Positions 1-13,200 of a DNA stretch of 64,000 nt are shown piece by piece. The stretch comes from Drechslerella dactyloides (lineage: Eukaryota > Ascomycota > Orbiliomycetes > Orbiliales > Orbiliaceae): contig JAGTWJ010000011.1 in the NCBI GenBank assembly GCA_020064725.1, positions 1,674,001 through 1,738,000 of the forward strand, in the 5' to 3' direction. Within the stretch, counting starts at the first letter, position 1; each line of letters starts with the position of its first letter. The notes below the pieces were generated by a model, which was not told where the DNA came from, ran no database searches, and saw nothing but the letters and a program-made list of their open reading frames with translations. Both the position numbers and the translations under genes were made by a program.

Positions 1-1034
1 GTATATTGCGCTTATCGATAGACCAGGAGCGCGCAGCGCTGATAGCTATGTGCTAGAAAGATAAGGCGTTTATAAGCTATCGAACATACCTCTTGTAAAT
101 AGGAGACAAGCAAGAAGGAAAAATATCCTATTCAATTGCATTTTATTCTACTATGACGGGGAGGTTTGAGCTGCGCTGCAAAAAACGCCTCCCAAAATAT
201 CGATATCTCTGCTTCATCTCGACTCTACATTGGTGTGCTTTTATGTATTTCAAGCTTAGACTTGGTCACTTCTGCATGCTTTTTTTTCGGCTTGAGACAC
301 TAACCTTGCTTACGAGTAACGGGGAATTACACTAAAAAGCAAATTGTTGGATTTCGCAATTGCCGCGGTGTTGTAGCCGTATTCACCATGTGCGCTTGGC
401 GGAAAAGAGTCGGCGCCGATAAAAGGAAAAACAGAGACGTCATGATCATAAACGATGGATTCTCCTGCCGGATAAAAATTCGGGACACTTTCAGGCAATG
501 TTTTCGTGTATCCGAAGTAGGTATTATATCCAATATGGAAACTGTCAGTATATACCCTTGTCTGGTAATGCGAATCCCTGTACCATAACCGCTCGTATCC
601 GTCTCACTTTGTAATTATGAAGGGAGAAGGTCAGTGGTCGAATATAGCGGCTTTCAATGGCCAAATTGGCAACCATAAGAGTATAATGAAAATTTTACTG
701 ACAGAGCTGCGCCTCGAGGGTACTAAGCGCAAGACAATGAATGTAGAAATTGCGGTACCTGCATATCCGTATGTGCAGGGGCACCTTGATACCCCTGTTG
801 TGATTATGGTCAGATTGAATAGACTTTGGCAATGGGAAGATTGATCGCGCAAGGATTTAACTTAGGAGCTCAAGGGTTACGGATATCTAGGGCCAGTAAA
901 CTTGATTCATCAAGAGGTCGTGTCGTGTGTATATACTCCGAAGAGTTCACAGCGGAGCATCAAACGGAACCACAGTCATCATCCCAAGTGGCGGTTTCCT
1001 CTCTTTAGCTTCCTATCATCATACAGACCACACT
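1..1034. other. Gene-free stretch upstream of the first LysM gene
   Basis: Only short overlapping open frames with no protein-like composition are present on either strand, and I see no splice-linked chain of exons. The last part serves as the 5' region of the LysM gene that starts at 1035. No TATA element is convincing here. Confidence 0.6.
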
Positions 1035-2782
1035 ATGGCGTATGTCCAACAGTTCACATTCATTTTATTGGTTTTGCTATCACGGTCGCTATGCGTTAGA
1101 GGCCTCATAAATCTCTTACCTTACATTGGAGATCTCATTCAGGTCGAGGATGAGGTTGCCAAGAACTGCCTCAATGCGTATAATCGGACTTTAGATTGCT
1201 CGGAAGATCTACAACTTACTCGTCACTATTATCAGTACTCGTGGACGAAAACAACTCTAGAAGGGTTGTGTACATCGAGATGTTCTGCCTCAATCGAGAC
1301 TTGGGCTCACGCCGTGGAACAAGCTTGCGATCGTGATGATCTGCCATTCATATTTGCTGCGACATCTTATAAGGGTAGTGTGTTCACCGAGAAGGTGAAA
1401 TATGGCTATGGTATGGTTTGCTTGAAGTCTACGGATTCCGGGTAAGATATATATAAGACCCACATGCGCTTTAATATCTCAAGCTGTGTTCTCGTAGCTA
1501 ATATTGATATTGAGCAGGAGCACCAACGGGTGGTGTGAAATAGAAGCGGAATCATGGAACCAGCACGTCCTCGATCAGATCGCGGAGGCCCGTGAATCTC
1601 ACAACAATGCGACCATTCTACGCCGCCAAATGCAATTCGTTGAACCCAGCGTTAACGAATGTATGGATGCTTGTGATGCCGGAGATAATGACTGCTCAAG
1701 TGCTGTAAATCAACTTAACGGCAGATCTGTAGTCGCCGACTCCGTTTCGCCAGCTCCGGTCCGCCGCGACTTTCAAGAATCGGAAAACACTACCGTTCCA
1801 GATATGCAAATAGACATACCAATTAGCGGCCCGAGCCAACAGACCACCGGCTTACTCTCTTCCTATCCTCAGTGGATATTATGTTCATCCTGTTTCCTGA
1901 GCCGATTGGAGCTGCAAGCAAACTCCTACTCGTCGAATTGGTCTCCGGCATTGGCGAATGATTACGCGGAGCTGGGAAAGCTTTGCTCTGTGAATACAAC
2001 CAAAGTCGTTCGAGATGACACAAAGTTCATTCAAACTACCTTGTCTATGGTCACGCCAACTCCGACGCCCAACGTTGAAGTTTCGACATGTCCCGGGGAG
2101 ACGGTGGGATTCTTTGACGAGGACACGCCGATTAGCTTTAGCAACAACAACATCGTTAGCACGGCAGAATTTCTCTTCTTAAATGGCATGGCGCTCAACG
2201 AGACAACCCTGTGGACTCCACTGAAGCGGTTGACCAAGAAATCTTCTCTATGTCTACCTCAGCCGTGCGAGATGATACAGGTGGATAAGAAAGATTCTTG
2301 TCAGGGTATCATAAGACGGACAAATACGACAACGACACTATTTTTCTCATGGAATCCCCATTTGATTGGGGATTGCACTTCCGGCCTTGTATCTCTGCAG
2401 AACGTTTGCGTCGGACCACCAGGCGGCCGCTATAAGCTCCCGAATCCAGTCATGGGTAAGCAAACACCCCCAAGTGACTTTCTGAAGATCTTCAGACTAC
2501 ATACTAATACTGTAATCATCAGGCACCCATCCTAACGTGAGGGTCTCGTCTCCAGCTTCGAGCCATCCGGCTAGTATGACAAAACCATTCGGAAATTATT
2601 CCACCACCGCCATAAGCCTATCCACTACCGGGCTCTCGTCACAAACAACAATGCAGGCAGTTCACAACACGTCATCGTCTTATGGACACAATAGCACACT
2701 ATTTGGATACAACAGCAGTCTGCATACAAACTCCTCTATGACTGCAAATCGCTATGTCCCAACCAAGATCATAGAGGACTAG
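1035..2782 (+). CDS. Secreted LysM-domain protein (two LysM-like modules)
   Basis: Likely secreted chitin-binding protein. I read three exons, 1035-1441, 1518-2455 and 2523-2782, giving 534 residues. The introns (GTAAGA...AG and GTAAGC...AG) keep the frame. The ATG at 1035 was chosen because it opens directly into a hydrophobic signal peptide (FILLVLLSRSL). A cysteine-rich segment with CSSC near the middle is followed by two LysM-like modules: a diverged one (from STCPGETVGF to LCLPQPC) and a clearer one ending in SWNPHLIGDC and VCVGPPGGRY, the usual fungal LysM ending. The tail is rich in Ser, Thr and Asn. The layout matches large fungal LysM proteins rather than compact LysM effectors. Its role in chitin binding or immune evasion is inferred from the family; binding itself cannot be judged from sequence. 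Confidence 0.85.
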
Positions 2783-4013
2783 ACTTGGAAATAATATTAA
2801 GATATCGAGGTACTATCGATAGCAGCTACTCTGCTTATTAATCTATTATTGAATATCTACCGCAGACCTGTGGAAGCCCAGGGATGCGAAATCACACAAT
2901 GTATATAAGATATCGATTTCTTTATGGATGCGGGGCAGGATAAAAAATTTCCTATATTGCATGAAGCATGCCGGAGGCAGCCAGCATATCATATCTGATG
3001 ACCATATTTCTAAATACTTCATTTCGCTATTGATTGTTCAATTTGAATGTATAATGACGCTTCGGGCACTCGAAACAGGAAGTCGTGAAATTATAGGACG
3101 AGGTGACGTCAGGACGCGGATATTGATCTTATATTTTCAGCCGCAAGTTTTGGAATCTAAAGATCAATCGATCTTATTTTCGTGCTGAACCCCTCATGAT
3201 AGTTCGAGTTTCCGGATCCAGCAATGCGGGAAGAAGTGCCTCGGAAATCCGAACACGCACATGCCTGATTGCGCAGCATGATGTTGACATTTTCCTGAAG
3301 AATTTTCTTGAGACCAAGAAGCCTTTGAAATTTTGTATCTATCCGACGGAGCTCGTGGAGCCTCAGGGGCCAGATTTCCACGACCTGCCGATGTTGTATC
3401 ACCAGTTGACAGGCGCCAGTTGTTGTTGACTTTTAAGACACAAAACAACCGCGCCAAGCGCCAAGTGGGTCATAATTACGAATTTATCCCTGTAGACGGG
3501 CGGCGAAATGAATTAGACAAAGGCTAACAGCCCTGTAAATAGACTTTCCGAACCGAGAATCTCGAGGAACTGCCGAGATTGCATGCGCCGACAATGCAAC
3601 AGGGTTCAGCATCTCGATTTCCGATGCCACAAATGATGTTAGCGCACGGTTCAACCGCAAAATTCGATTGTTCTAGCCCACCGACCCTGAACCACAAATT
3701 TATGAATACGAAGGCAACTTATTATGTCCCACAATGCCCTGCATGACTCGGAGGCTCTTGGACAGTTGGCGGGCTACAATGGGCATTTACATAATTCACG
3801 GCCTGCTATTTTGGGCTGTAAGACGGCTTCGGCTTACAAGACGCGGCCCGCGCTCACTGATCACTGCAGCACGTGGGGGGTCCGAAAGCCGGGATGTTGC
3901 ATAGCATGGTATTACGGTTTTCCCACAACGCCGTTCGAGGCAATATAAAGCCCCCCAGAGCTTTCAGAATCTTGATAGAGCAACCGCGTGATCCTATCGA
4001 TATCTTGTCCATC
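2783..4013. other. Intergenic region between the two LysM genes
   Basis: No supported gene. It holds the 3' end of the first LysM gene and the promoter of the second. Short open frames around 3190-3530 overlap on both strands and look like chance frames. Confidence 0.6.
3944..3950 (+). promoter_or_regulatory. TATA-like box of the four-LysM gene
   Basis: TATAAAG lies 64 bases before the ATG at 4014, a usual spacing for a core promoter with a short leader in filamentous fungi. Confidence 0.5.
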
Positions 4014-5228
4014 ATGTACGGCCTTTTGAACGCTCTCCCCCTTATCGGGATGATCAGTGGCTGTCAAGCCTATGCTCCTGTGAGATCTATCCAAGGTAAG
4101 GCATATAGCTTCACTTGAAATTGTTTATGTTTCTGAGCTTATGCTAATTATTCCGATAGCTCGCCAGGCTTCAACTCCACCCGCGATCGCGGGCTGCAAC
4201 AAGTGGTTTACCACATTTGCAGGCGATACCTGCGACTCAGTTGCCGCATTCAACGACATAACTGCCGAGGATTTCGCAGCTTGGGTAGGTAGTCCAATTG
4301 ACTTTTAATGACACCGCGCGGGGATCACTAACATTTACGGTGGCAGAATCCGTCTCTTCAAAATGGAGTCTGCAATGACTTGGTTCAACCGGATACAGCT
4401 TATTGCATCGGGATACCACAGACGGTACCCAAGACGACAAGTAAGCCGGCGCCTCCGACAACTACCAAGCCCGCTGGAAACGGCATCACTACGCCCTCTC
4501 CTATCCAGAATGGGATGATCGGATCCTGCAACAAGTTCCACTTCGTTGCAGACGGGCAAGGATGCTCTGAAATCTTTGCCAAATACCCTGGCGTTACACT
4601 TGATCTCTTCTCCAAATGGAATCCAGCCGTTGGCAAAGGTTGCACGAGCATGTGGGCGAAGACGTACGTCTGCGTGGGAGTCATTGGAGGCGCCCCGCCC
4701 ACCCCGAGCAAGCCCACATCGGCGCCACCCTCCAACGGAACCCCTACCCCAATTGGCGCAAATACAACCAAAGACTGCAAGAAATGGGCGTATATCAGGT
4801 CCGGCGATACCTGTCCCGCGATCCTTGAGCGGAACAAGGATGTCAAGTCGACTATGAAAGACCTCATCCGCTGGAACCCTTCGATCAGGGGAGATTGCAC
4901 CGGCTTGATCGCCGGAAACTATCTTTGCCTCGTCGGCCCAGGTGCGCCAGCGCCCGGCCCATCGAAGCCCCCCGTGAAGCCCACGACGAAAGTCCCACCA
5001 AAGCCCACTCCGACAAAGCCTCCCACAAACCCCACTCCAAGCCCAGTCCAGCCGGGGCAGGTTAAGAACTGCAAAGAATGGGCGTTTGTCAACCAAGGTC
5101 AGAGCTGCCTCGACATTCTGAAGAAATATCCCAAGATCAATCTGCAAAAGCTGGTCTCTTGGAATCCAGCGATCGGTAAGGATTGCAAGGCTATGTGGGC
5201 AAAGACCTATCTTTGTGTCCGTGTCTAA
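4014..5228 (+). CDS. Secreted protein with four LysM domains
   Basis: Likely extracellular chitin-oligomer-binding protein of the fungal LysM effector type. Three exons (4014-4095, 4160-4284, 4347-5228) encode 362 residues. The first intron carries a clear branch site (GCTAAT). The N terminus is a signal peptide (LLNALPLIGMISGCQA). Four LysM modules follow, each beginning with Cys-x-Lys-(Trp/Phe) and containing a (K/A/R/S)WNP motif and a closing Cys: near residues 38-85, 113-165, 185-240 and 305-360. They are joined by Pro/Thr/Lys-rich linkers. There is no chitinase catalytic domain. It lies head-to-tail with another LysM gene 1.2 kb upstream and converges on the F-box gene. A minus-strand open frame of 351 codons across the repeats is a compositional shadow. 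Confidence 0.92.
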
Positions 5229-5494
5229 ATCGCGGCTGGATATGAAAAGCAAGTGATTGTTCTTCCTGTACCATACTTCCACGCTTTCATCTCTATCAAT
5301 AGTTGCTCGAGTTATTTTTTTGGCATTGTAAATAGTCTTGAATAAATTATAAATCTTGAACGAATTATAATCTGTCATAATGAATTTCACTTCTCCTGTG
5401 TAACAACAACAAGTTCTAAAATTTAAAAGCTTTTCAATTCAAACCCTAATTTACATCGCGGAGAGCAAAATGTATCGGCATGCCATCGATCCAC

Positions 5495-7518
5495 TCAAGC
5501 GGCTCCATACCGAAAAAGCCTAAACACGCTCTCGTAGTCTGGTCCCTTCCTCTTATCCTCTTGAGATCGCTCTCTGTTCCGGTAATGCGATAGGACTATG
5601 TACTGATCGTCGCCTGCCCATTTTAACTTTCGATTCTTGGGGTATTCTACGTTGAACTGGCAAACCGAAGCCGGTTCCGGAATACTCGAATCTATCGTCT
5701 CGGCCATTGACATCGTCTCGCTACCGCCAAAGTACCATTCTTCATCCGCTTCTCCTCCCGGTAGAACGGTGGGCTTCAGCCCGACTATTCTCACGAATCT
5801 GATAGGCGACAGTTTACCGTTGTCTAACAGCGTCCGATCATCTTTATACAGACAGAGCCACACCACACATCCCTTGGAAGGCTCGGGGATTACCCTCTGT
5901 GACATTATCGTGGAACGCCAGATCTCATCATTGGGGAGAAGGTAGAAGGACTTTTTGTCAAGATAGTCTAGTGAATATTCCACATCCATGTCATATACCG
6001 ACTTTGGTGATTGGAGCTTGTCATAATAGGCGTTTTGTCCGCGCTGTACCGCTTGTTTCCGATCTATAACGATGCGAGGATATCGTAGGTCCAGCACTGA
6101 CCCGAAGACCCATGTATTCGAGTCTTCTGCGTATAAAGGGTCCACGGGGCTGTAAGCCATGAGATTCTGGTTTTTACCACCCGAGAAACTGTTGAACCTG
6201 CTAAATTTCCGGACTGGCACCTCGTCGATGAGCTCAGGGCTTGTCGACGGAGGCATTGGAAAGCATTCTTTCATCAGGATGGGGTTTCCATTATGTCTGC
6301 GGGCGTATCTTGTGTTGTAATTGTCACCAGGCTCCACGCATCCTTTTTCAGGTATGGGGCCGTTGATAGTGGCGTATATGTCGTCTACATCGTCCACTGA
6401 CATGTAGTATGAAGGAGATAGATGGCTGTCGAAATTCGGATTGTTTTGCCATGATTCACAAAGAAATTGACACCACGGTTTGATGAAGGTAAATGAGCTC
6501 CCAGTGATAGGAACGTCCGAGTCGAGGTTCATATCCCAAGCTGTATAGTGGGTTAAAAAGCTGGCCGAAAAACAGACTAAACGCCCGTTTGTGCAGAATA
6601 ATTCCGGGGAGTCAGTCAGCTGCAGAATATCTGCAGATTGTGCTCTGTTTCCTTTGCTCGTAAAGGCATCCAATCCGTCGTGACCTATGGTTAATGCAAA
6701 GGTCGCTAGATCAACATTTGACACGGTGGAGGTGCAAGTCCGTGTGGATAATGTCACGAGATCTTGTAGGCCAACATGAATACTGCGGACAATCAGTCAT
6801 CATTTCTTAGATCTTTATGCGTTGATTTCGCTTACCGCGTTTCGTCGTGTGGATCTTCCGCTAAATATGCTAATTTGCCGTTCGCGATTGCAGCGCATTT
6901 GACTACTCCCGGACATTGTACTTTGCGTGCTGGAGTTTCTGAACCGATAGTCTGGGCGCGCAGAATCGATATATCATAGACATATATGACATCTTTCTCC
7001 GCAGCACGGGCTAGATCGACACTGTAGACGGCTAAAAAGCCGCCTGAATAGCAAAAACTGGTGCGCCCGAGCCGAAGGGGTGTGACCAGTGATTCTACCT
7101 CGTGCAGATGACCCGCCCGGATATCGGCTGCATTACGTCCTAGTTTCACTAGAATGTCGTGATAGCTTGATAAGCGGAGCGCGCAGTCGGTCACACTAGA
7201 CGCCTGCTTTATTTCTTCGAGGGCTTTTGGCCAGTTCCGGCTGATAAATAGGCGATAAAGTGGTTCGAGAGAGTCAGAACTGATAAGACAGTGCCACGAT
7301 TTTGAAACCTATAGTTTTCCCAACGTTTATATGAGCGAAACGGACCAGGTTTTGGAAATTATGGATACTGAAACCGAGGCGTCGATAGCGCATAGTGTTG
7401 AACGTTTTTGGGAACTTACCCGCTGCCATCGTATCACGTCCCGGTAGTCATCAATGTAGGATAGTATTCCGAGTTGGATGTCGAGGGGCGCTGATGCTAT
7501 AATATCCTTGCAATGCAT
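5495..7518 (-). CDS. F-box protein with long C-terminal region
   Basis: Predicted substrate adaptor of an SCF ubiquitin ligase. Three exons, 7420-7518, 6836-7308 and 5495-6782 (minus strand), give 619 residues. Both junctions use GTAAG donors and keep frame. Residues 8-50 read as an F-box: LDIQLGILSYIDDYRDVIRW, then, across the first intron, VSKSWH. The rest has scattered segments such as FLAVYSVDLARA and DVIYVYDIS that resemble blades of a diverged beta-propeller, as in other fungal F-box proteins, but no clear WD motif is visible. It ends 266 bases from the LysM gene, tail to tail. The target protein is unknown. Confidence 0.82.
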
Positions 7519-9199
7519 GATTTCTGCGTTGGGTTGTTGGATTTTGAATTTGTAGAAGTTGCCTTTCGAACTTTTAGCGGGTCGATGCGCGATGATGTTA
7601 AGGTTACAGAGCCCCCCTATTTATAACGAAAACCAGCAGACTCAGGTTTTAGATAGCAAGAGAACCAGAACGGAAGGTTCGAGTGAATTCAAAGTTGAAA
7701 CATTCGGCCAGTGGTGTGGTAATAGTCTCGGGTGCCAGTAGTTCAGTGCAGACCATGCGTCCAAGCTAGGTGTGTCTTGTTGCCAAAACCGGATCTGGCA
7801 TCTCGCTTCTGAGCTCGCTGGATTTTTTAAAATGCGTTGCTTCGATGGATAACAGCGACTTGCATCACAAAAAACAAAAGTCGTGAACACAAAGCAAAGC
7901 TCGACGTCGTATACCGAGCTCGGAGGCTGCACTATATATCACTTAGACGGGGCTGCGTATATACATGTATCTAAATAAGGAAGTAATTATTGATTCAACT
8001 GAGTACCTCTATATTTTAGGCTATCTGTAGTATTTGCTATAGACGTCTTAACATCAGATCCTATATGTCTAATCTGGCTAGTATACGCAGCACAAACGGA
8101 TCGGACCGTAAGGTAGCTGTTTATATACGAACCTATATTTTCATATTTAAAAGTATCAAAATTAACAAATTATATCCCAACTGAGACTTCATTACATGAT
8201 TCTGACAGTAGATACCAGCCTATCTATTAGGCATCAACGTTAAAAACGGGCCTTTCTGGAGTCAGGTGTATGCGCCGCGCTAGTAGCCATCTTGTCCGGT
8301 GGTCAAAGGAACAGCCCGAGCCTCATTAGGTTGCACGTGTGCTAGCTGTGTTATATTACTCCTACCTTACATGAGGCGATCGAGATACGATGCGCAGCAA
8401 GCCATATAAGGCAGCTGGATGCCGTGTTTTGAGTCCGTTGTCTGGATTAATAAGATGGCGGTATTACGCATGTAACAGTGGAACGTGGCGGACGGGTTAC
8501 CGTGACCAAGTTCACGCACGCGAGCCGAACCAGAGATTGCCAATGGGCCACCCTCTGCAGCCGCTTCCACCGCGATAATACGATGATCCGAACTGGGCAG
8601 AAGTCAAAGTCGATAGCTGACCGGAGACGCCTGGACAGACGTGGAGAAGCTGCGTATTCTATGAATACAAGCGGACACCCCCTGTCGGACCCTGGGGCCA
8701 TCTCGTCGCCCGTGGCGGTTGCAAAGTACCCGTCGGTTCCTTGTGATTAGTATGTATCCGGGCGGGCACACATGTTCCTCGAGGTACTAGTTGCACCTAC
8801 GGTTGGGATGTATACGGACACAGGTTCCAAGGCCATGGTTGCGACAGTCCGGAGCTGAAGCGACTGGCCAATTGCAAGGCTGGGCGAGTCGACCGGGAGC
8901 AGCAGGCGTCACGTCTGGTAGCGAGCTTGATGAAACAGTTTTTGATTTTTCTTCTGATGGGCCACATATGACACCCGTTCCGAACGCGGGCAGCGTTCCT
9001 GAACGCGCGAGGCATGCGTAACCAGGCACCACCCATCGCCATGTCAGCAACGGAAGTTAACTCGGGATGGTGCACGTACCAGCGTTCAAATTTTATATTG
9101 CGCAGACATGCAATTAACGGACAGGCCAGGTATGTGCCTGGAGGGAGCAAACCATGGGATCATGGCCCTCGGCGACAGGCGCCGGTGTTTGATTGCGGC
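7519..9199. other. Intergenic region, no gene seen
   Basis: AT-rich to about 8.3 kb, then GC-richer. The open frames at 8390-9220 overlap on both strands and are compositionally unlike the real genes nearby. I see no splice-consistent gene or RNA gene. Confidence 0.55.
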
Positions 9200-10227
9200 A
9201 GGAACGAAGAAACGTAACGGTCGAGGAAGAAGCTTCGACTGGCGCTGGCATCACGACCGCAAATTTACAACACCACGCCCAGCACGGCACGCATCTCCAT
9301 TCTCTCTCCCACGTTTTCTCTACACCTCTCTCTCTCTCTCTCTCTCTCTCCTCTCTATCGCACGGGGCAATCCCATCACCATCCTTCCATCCTCTTCCAT
9401 CTCACGGCTGGCATCATCATCATCATCGTATCATATCCGTCTCTGTGCTGGTGCTGGTGCTGGTGCTGGGCTCGGCTGTTTGCTGGCGCCATCTGACTAA
9501 CCACTTCATCCACCAGCTCAACTCGCCGCCCAATTTATCACCGCGCCGGAAACTCAACTCAACTCGCCCCGAGGCCAGAAACATCCGTCCTTCCACTCTT
9601 TCCATCTCACCCTCACCACCATCATCGCCATCGCCATCGCCATCGCCACAGCCATCGCAGCCTCACCGGCCAGCCAGCCTGACGGATCCTTCCGCATCCT
9701 CCACCTCGGGCCGCCATCGCAGTCGCCTCCACCCTGCTCGTCCGGCCTCCCCTCAATGTCTCCACGTCGAATACAGCCCTGCCCGGCAACCCGCTCCTGC
9801 TAGACCAAACACGCCCTCCACAACATCCCAGCCCGCCAGACAGCCGTGAATCGAACCACAGCTCCAACCGGCCAGCCAGCCAGCCAGCAAGCCAGCCTGC
9901 CTGCCAGCGGGCCCCTCGATCGCTTAAAAAAACCCTGAACGTCAACTCCTCACAACCGCTCGTCTTGATGATATCTCCCCGGCGATAAACCAGTTTCCCC
10001 TTCCACATTCGCATAATCTTCCGACTCGCGCGTAAAACCGGACTAGTCGACCCTCGCTTCAGCAGCCGGGCGACCCCATACCCGTTTGCCGTAACTCGAT
10101 ATCCTCTCAGCCTCCTCACCATCATCGTCATCCTCCTCCACCTCCACCTCCTGCTGCTGCAGCCGCCGCCCGCTACTCCTCCTCCTCTCATCCTCCTCCT
10201 CCCACCGCCTCTCCTCGCCCTCGTACA
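9200..10227 (+). promoter_or_regulatory. Pyrimidine-rich promoter and leader of LRG1
   Basis: About 1 kb ahead of the LRG1 ATG is dominated on the plus strand by C and T with simple repeats: a TC run near 9326-9356, GGTGCT-type repeats near 9440-9470, CCATCG repeats near 9610-9650 and CCAG repeats near 9870-9900. CT-rich tracts before the start codon are common in strongly or constitutively expressed fungal genes. The long frames 9193-9849 (+) and 9622-10257 (-) are by-products of this composition. Where transcription starts is unknown. Confidence 0.5.
9326..9356 (+). repeat. TC dinucleotide microsatellite
   Basis: An almost uninterrupted run of TC units inside the LRG1 leader region. Confidence 0.9.
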
Positions 10228-13200
10228 ATGGCTTCCCCGTACGCCGGCGACCCCCAAGTCAGAGGCCAGCCTCTACCTCCATCGCTCATCCCAGGCGGCC
10301 CCAGCAGCGACCTCAGCCCCCAGAGACGCCCGGACGACCGACCGCCACCTTCCTCCTTCTCTCCGACCGACGGCAAGCCCAGGGGACCCTCCTCCAACAA
10401 GACAGAGCCGACACGTAGAATCTGCAAGAAATGCGACCAGCCGTTGACCGGACAGTTCGTCAGAGCCCTGGGGGGTACGTTTCACTTGGACTGTTTCCGG
10501 TGCCGAGTAAGTCGTCGCTTCCGTGCATTTTCCCCTTGCGCCTTCGCGGGTTACCTTTTCTTTTTCCCTTCCCCCCTCTCTTCTTTTCTTTTTCTTTCTG
10601 AAGAAACACTCTATCCTTCTATCTCTTGACACCGTCTATCGGCTGGATCGCCTGCTTGGCATCTCTAACGTCTTTCTCACCCTCCGGTATCTTCGGCTTG
10701 GACTATAGGACTGCGGTACAATCGTCGCTCAGAAGTTTTTTCCCGTCGACGCCGAAGATGGCAGCGGTCAGTACCCGCTGTGCGAAACCGACTACTTTAG
10801 ACGCCTCGATCTCCTGTGCCATGCATGCGGTGGAGCCTTGCGCGGGAGTTACATCACTGCTCTCGAGCGCAAGTATCACATCGAGCATTTTACTTGTTGC
10901 ATTTGTCCTACAGTCTTCGGGCCCCAGGACTCATATTACGAACATGACGGGGAGGTCTACTGTCACTACCATTATTCGACAAAGTTCGCCGCCAGATGTC
11001 AGGGCTGTCAGACCGCGATACTTAAGCAGTTCGTGGAGATCTTCAGGAACGGGTTCAACCAGCATTGGCATCCGGAGTGCTATATGATCCATAAGGTCGG
11101 TTGGCATCCGTTTTGACGCAGGCTAGGAATGTACGCTAATGCAGTCTTTCGCGCTCGGAATAGTTCTGGAATGTCAAACTGGCGCCTTCGTCAGAAATCG
11201 CCGAGTTGCCTAGGATCCAGGAAGAAGACGACAGGGACCCGTCAAATGCGCGACGTTCAGTGGTCAGAGAGGAAGAAGAAAAGATGGAAGAAAAGGTCTA
11301 CAAGATCTGGAGCGTACTGTCGACGTACGAAGAGTCATCGGCCGCGAATATCAGCGACATGCTGCTACACGTCTCTAACGGAGCATATGTGGATGGCGTC
11401 TTCGTTGCTGAGAAGTTCATATGGCACGTCGAGCTATTATTCAACACTGCCGATAACCTCGACATTGAATTATATCGAATCAGCGGTGAAGGTGAGTTTT
11501 GGACGCCTTCTTGAGGACGGATTGCGCGACTTTGAGACTGGAGCTGATTGCTACAGGTCTTGCATACTCGAGAGAAGCCAAGTTGCTGTGTAAGAAGATT
11601 GTTGCATTCTTTACTCTCCTGTCCAAGACACAGGAGACCGGAGTGCGGAAACTAGGTGTTACACAAGAGCTGCTTTCCCTGGTAACAGGGCTTGCCCACT
11701 ACCTCAAGCTGCTTATCAGAATAAGTTTACAGGGCGCGCTAAAGCTGGTAAGAGTCTCTGATCGATCGGCTTTGGGCGTCACCATCTGCTGACTGCCGCT
11801 TTTTTGCGTCTACTAGGAACGCGACTTCAAGAATGTTGAAGCGTTCAATCGGTTCCTTGCCGAGCTGTCGGACCTCGACGCAGCCAAAGAAGCCAAGCCA
11901 ACATTCGAAGTGAACTCAGCATTAGCCGACCTTAATTCCGACCTGTGTTACAACTGCCGGAATACGATTGAAGACGAGTGCATGCAGTTTGGAATGCTCA
12001 AATGGCATATTGGTTGCTTCGGTTGCTCGAGCTGCTCGAGACCCCTCAAAAACGATGTGGACTCCGCCCGATATTCTCCTTCGGCTTCTACGTTAATCTG
12101 TGCGGGCTGTGGGAATCATGTCCAGGATGCGCAAGGTGGCTTCCAGCATGTCAGCAGGCTGAAGCAGTACGTTTATTTGTTAAGGGTTGCGTTGGCACGG
12201 CTATTGAATATGCTGAAGGAAGGAGGAACACTGCCACACACAACAGGTAATTTTAGCATACAGAATATATGTCGGTTTGTGCTTGTAGCTGATGGATGCC
12301 TAGACGACCTGAATCTGGTGGGATACGATGATGCAGGGCAGTCGGGTCTCGGCCCAGGCGCGCTGAACGCCGACAACAGATCGAAATCATACCAAGGGGA
12401 AGGCGAAGGCTACAACAGCACCGTTTCCGACGTCCGACGATTGCGTTCAACGCGCCTCGATCAGAAGCTCGCTTCTAGCGGTAGAAAAGCTAGGCAGTCG
12501 AGAATAATTGAGAACGAGAACTTTAGCTCGGAGGGTTCTCAGGACCAGCGCGAGCGGTTCCGGATCATCGAAGACCGCGATATCAATGGCGACACGGTCA
12601 ACGAGCTGACGTTTGGCGACCAGAAGACCCTAACTTTGGACGACATCCCGAGGATAGCAGCGCAGGAACAGGCACGGGAACAGCGACCTAATGCGTTCAA
12701 GCACCGTACCTCCGGTTTTTTCTCGCCGGTCGGAATGCACCAACCAAAGTTGATGAATGGTCATCAAAGAGGGGATTCGAAAGGGGAGCAGATTCCGCCG
12801 CCCCGTATGCGGAGATACTTTTCGGAGCTGTCAGCGATCGATTATTTCATCATTCGCCATTTGGCTTGTTTGGCCATGCTGCCGCTTGTTTCCGAATATT
12901 TCGGCCAGGATGAGCTACTCGAGTTGATCGAGAGGAGTGGGAAGCAGACTCTGTGGACCAAGTTTACGAAAGGGTTCAAGCAAGACGGCGGGAAGAGCAA
13001 GAAGCAGAAGAAGATTGGTATTACCTCTGGATCGAGTTGCAATCGGTGATGGATCGCTAACTATCTCTATGCAGGCGTTTTCGGCATCCCGCTTGAGCAT
13101 CTAGTTGAGAAGGATCATGCGGAGTCGTCGCTGGGCATTGGACCGGGGACTTTACGGGTCCCGGCGCTTTTAGATGACGCTATCACGGCGATGAAGCAGC

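Noticed and set aside
4335..5390. Minus-strand frame of 351 codons opposite the four-LysM gene
   Set aside because: It is antisense to well-formed LysM modules, has Arg/Trp/Gly-rich shadow composition and no start or domain features.
9193..10257. Overlapping long frames on both strands (218 and 211 codons)
   Set aside because: Products are low-complexity Ser/Pro or Arg/Gly strings caused by the CT-rich leader of LRG1.
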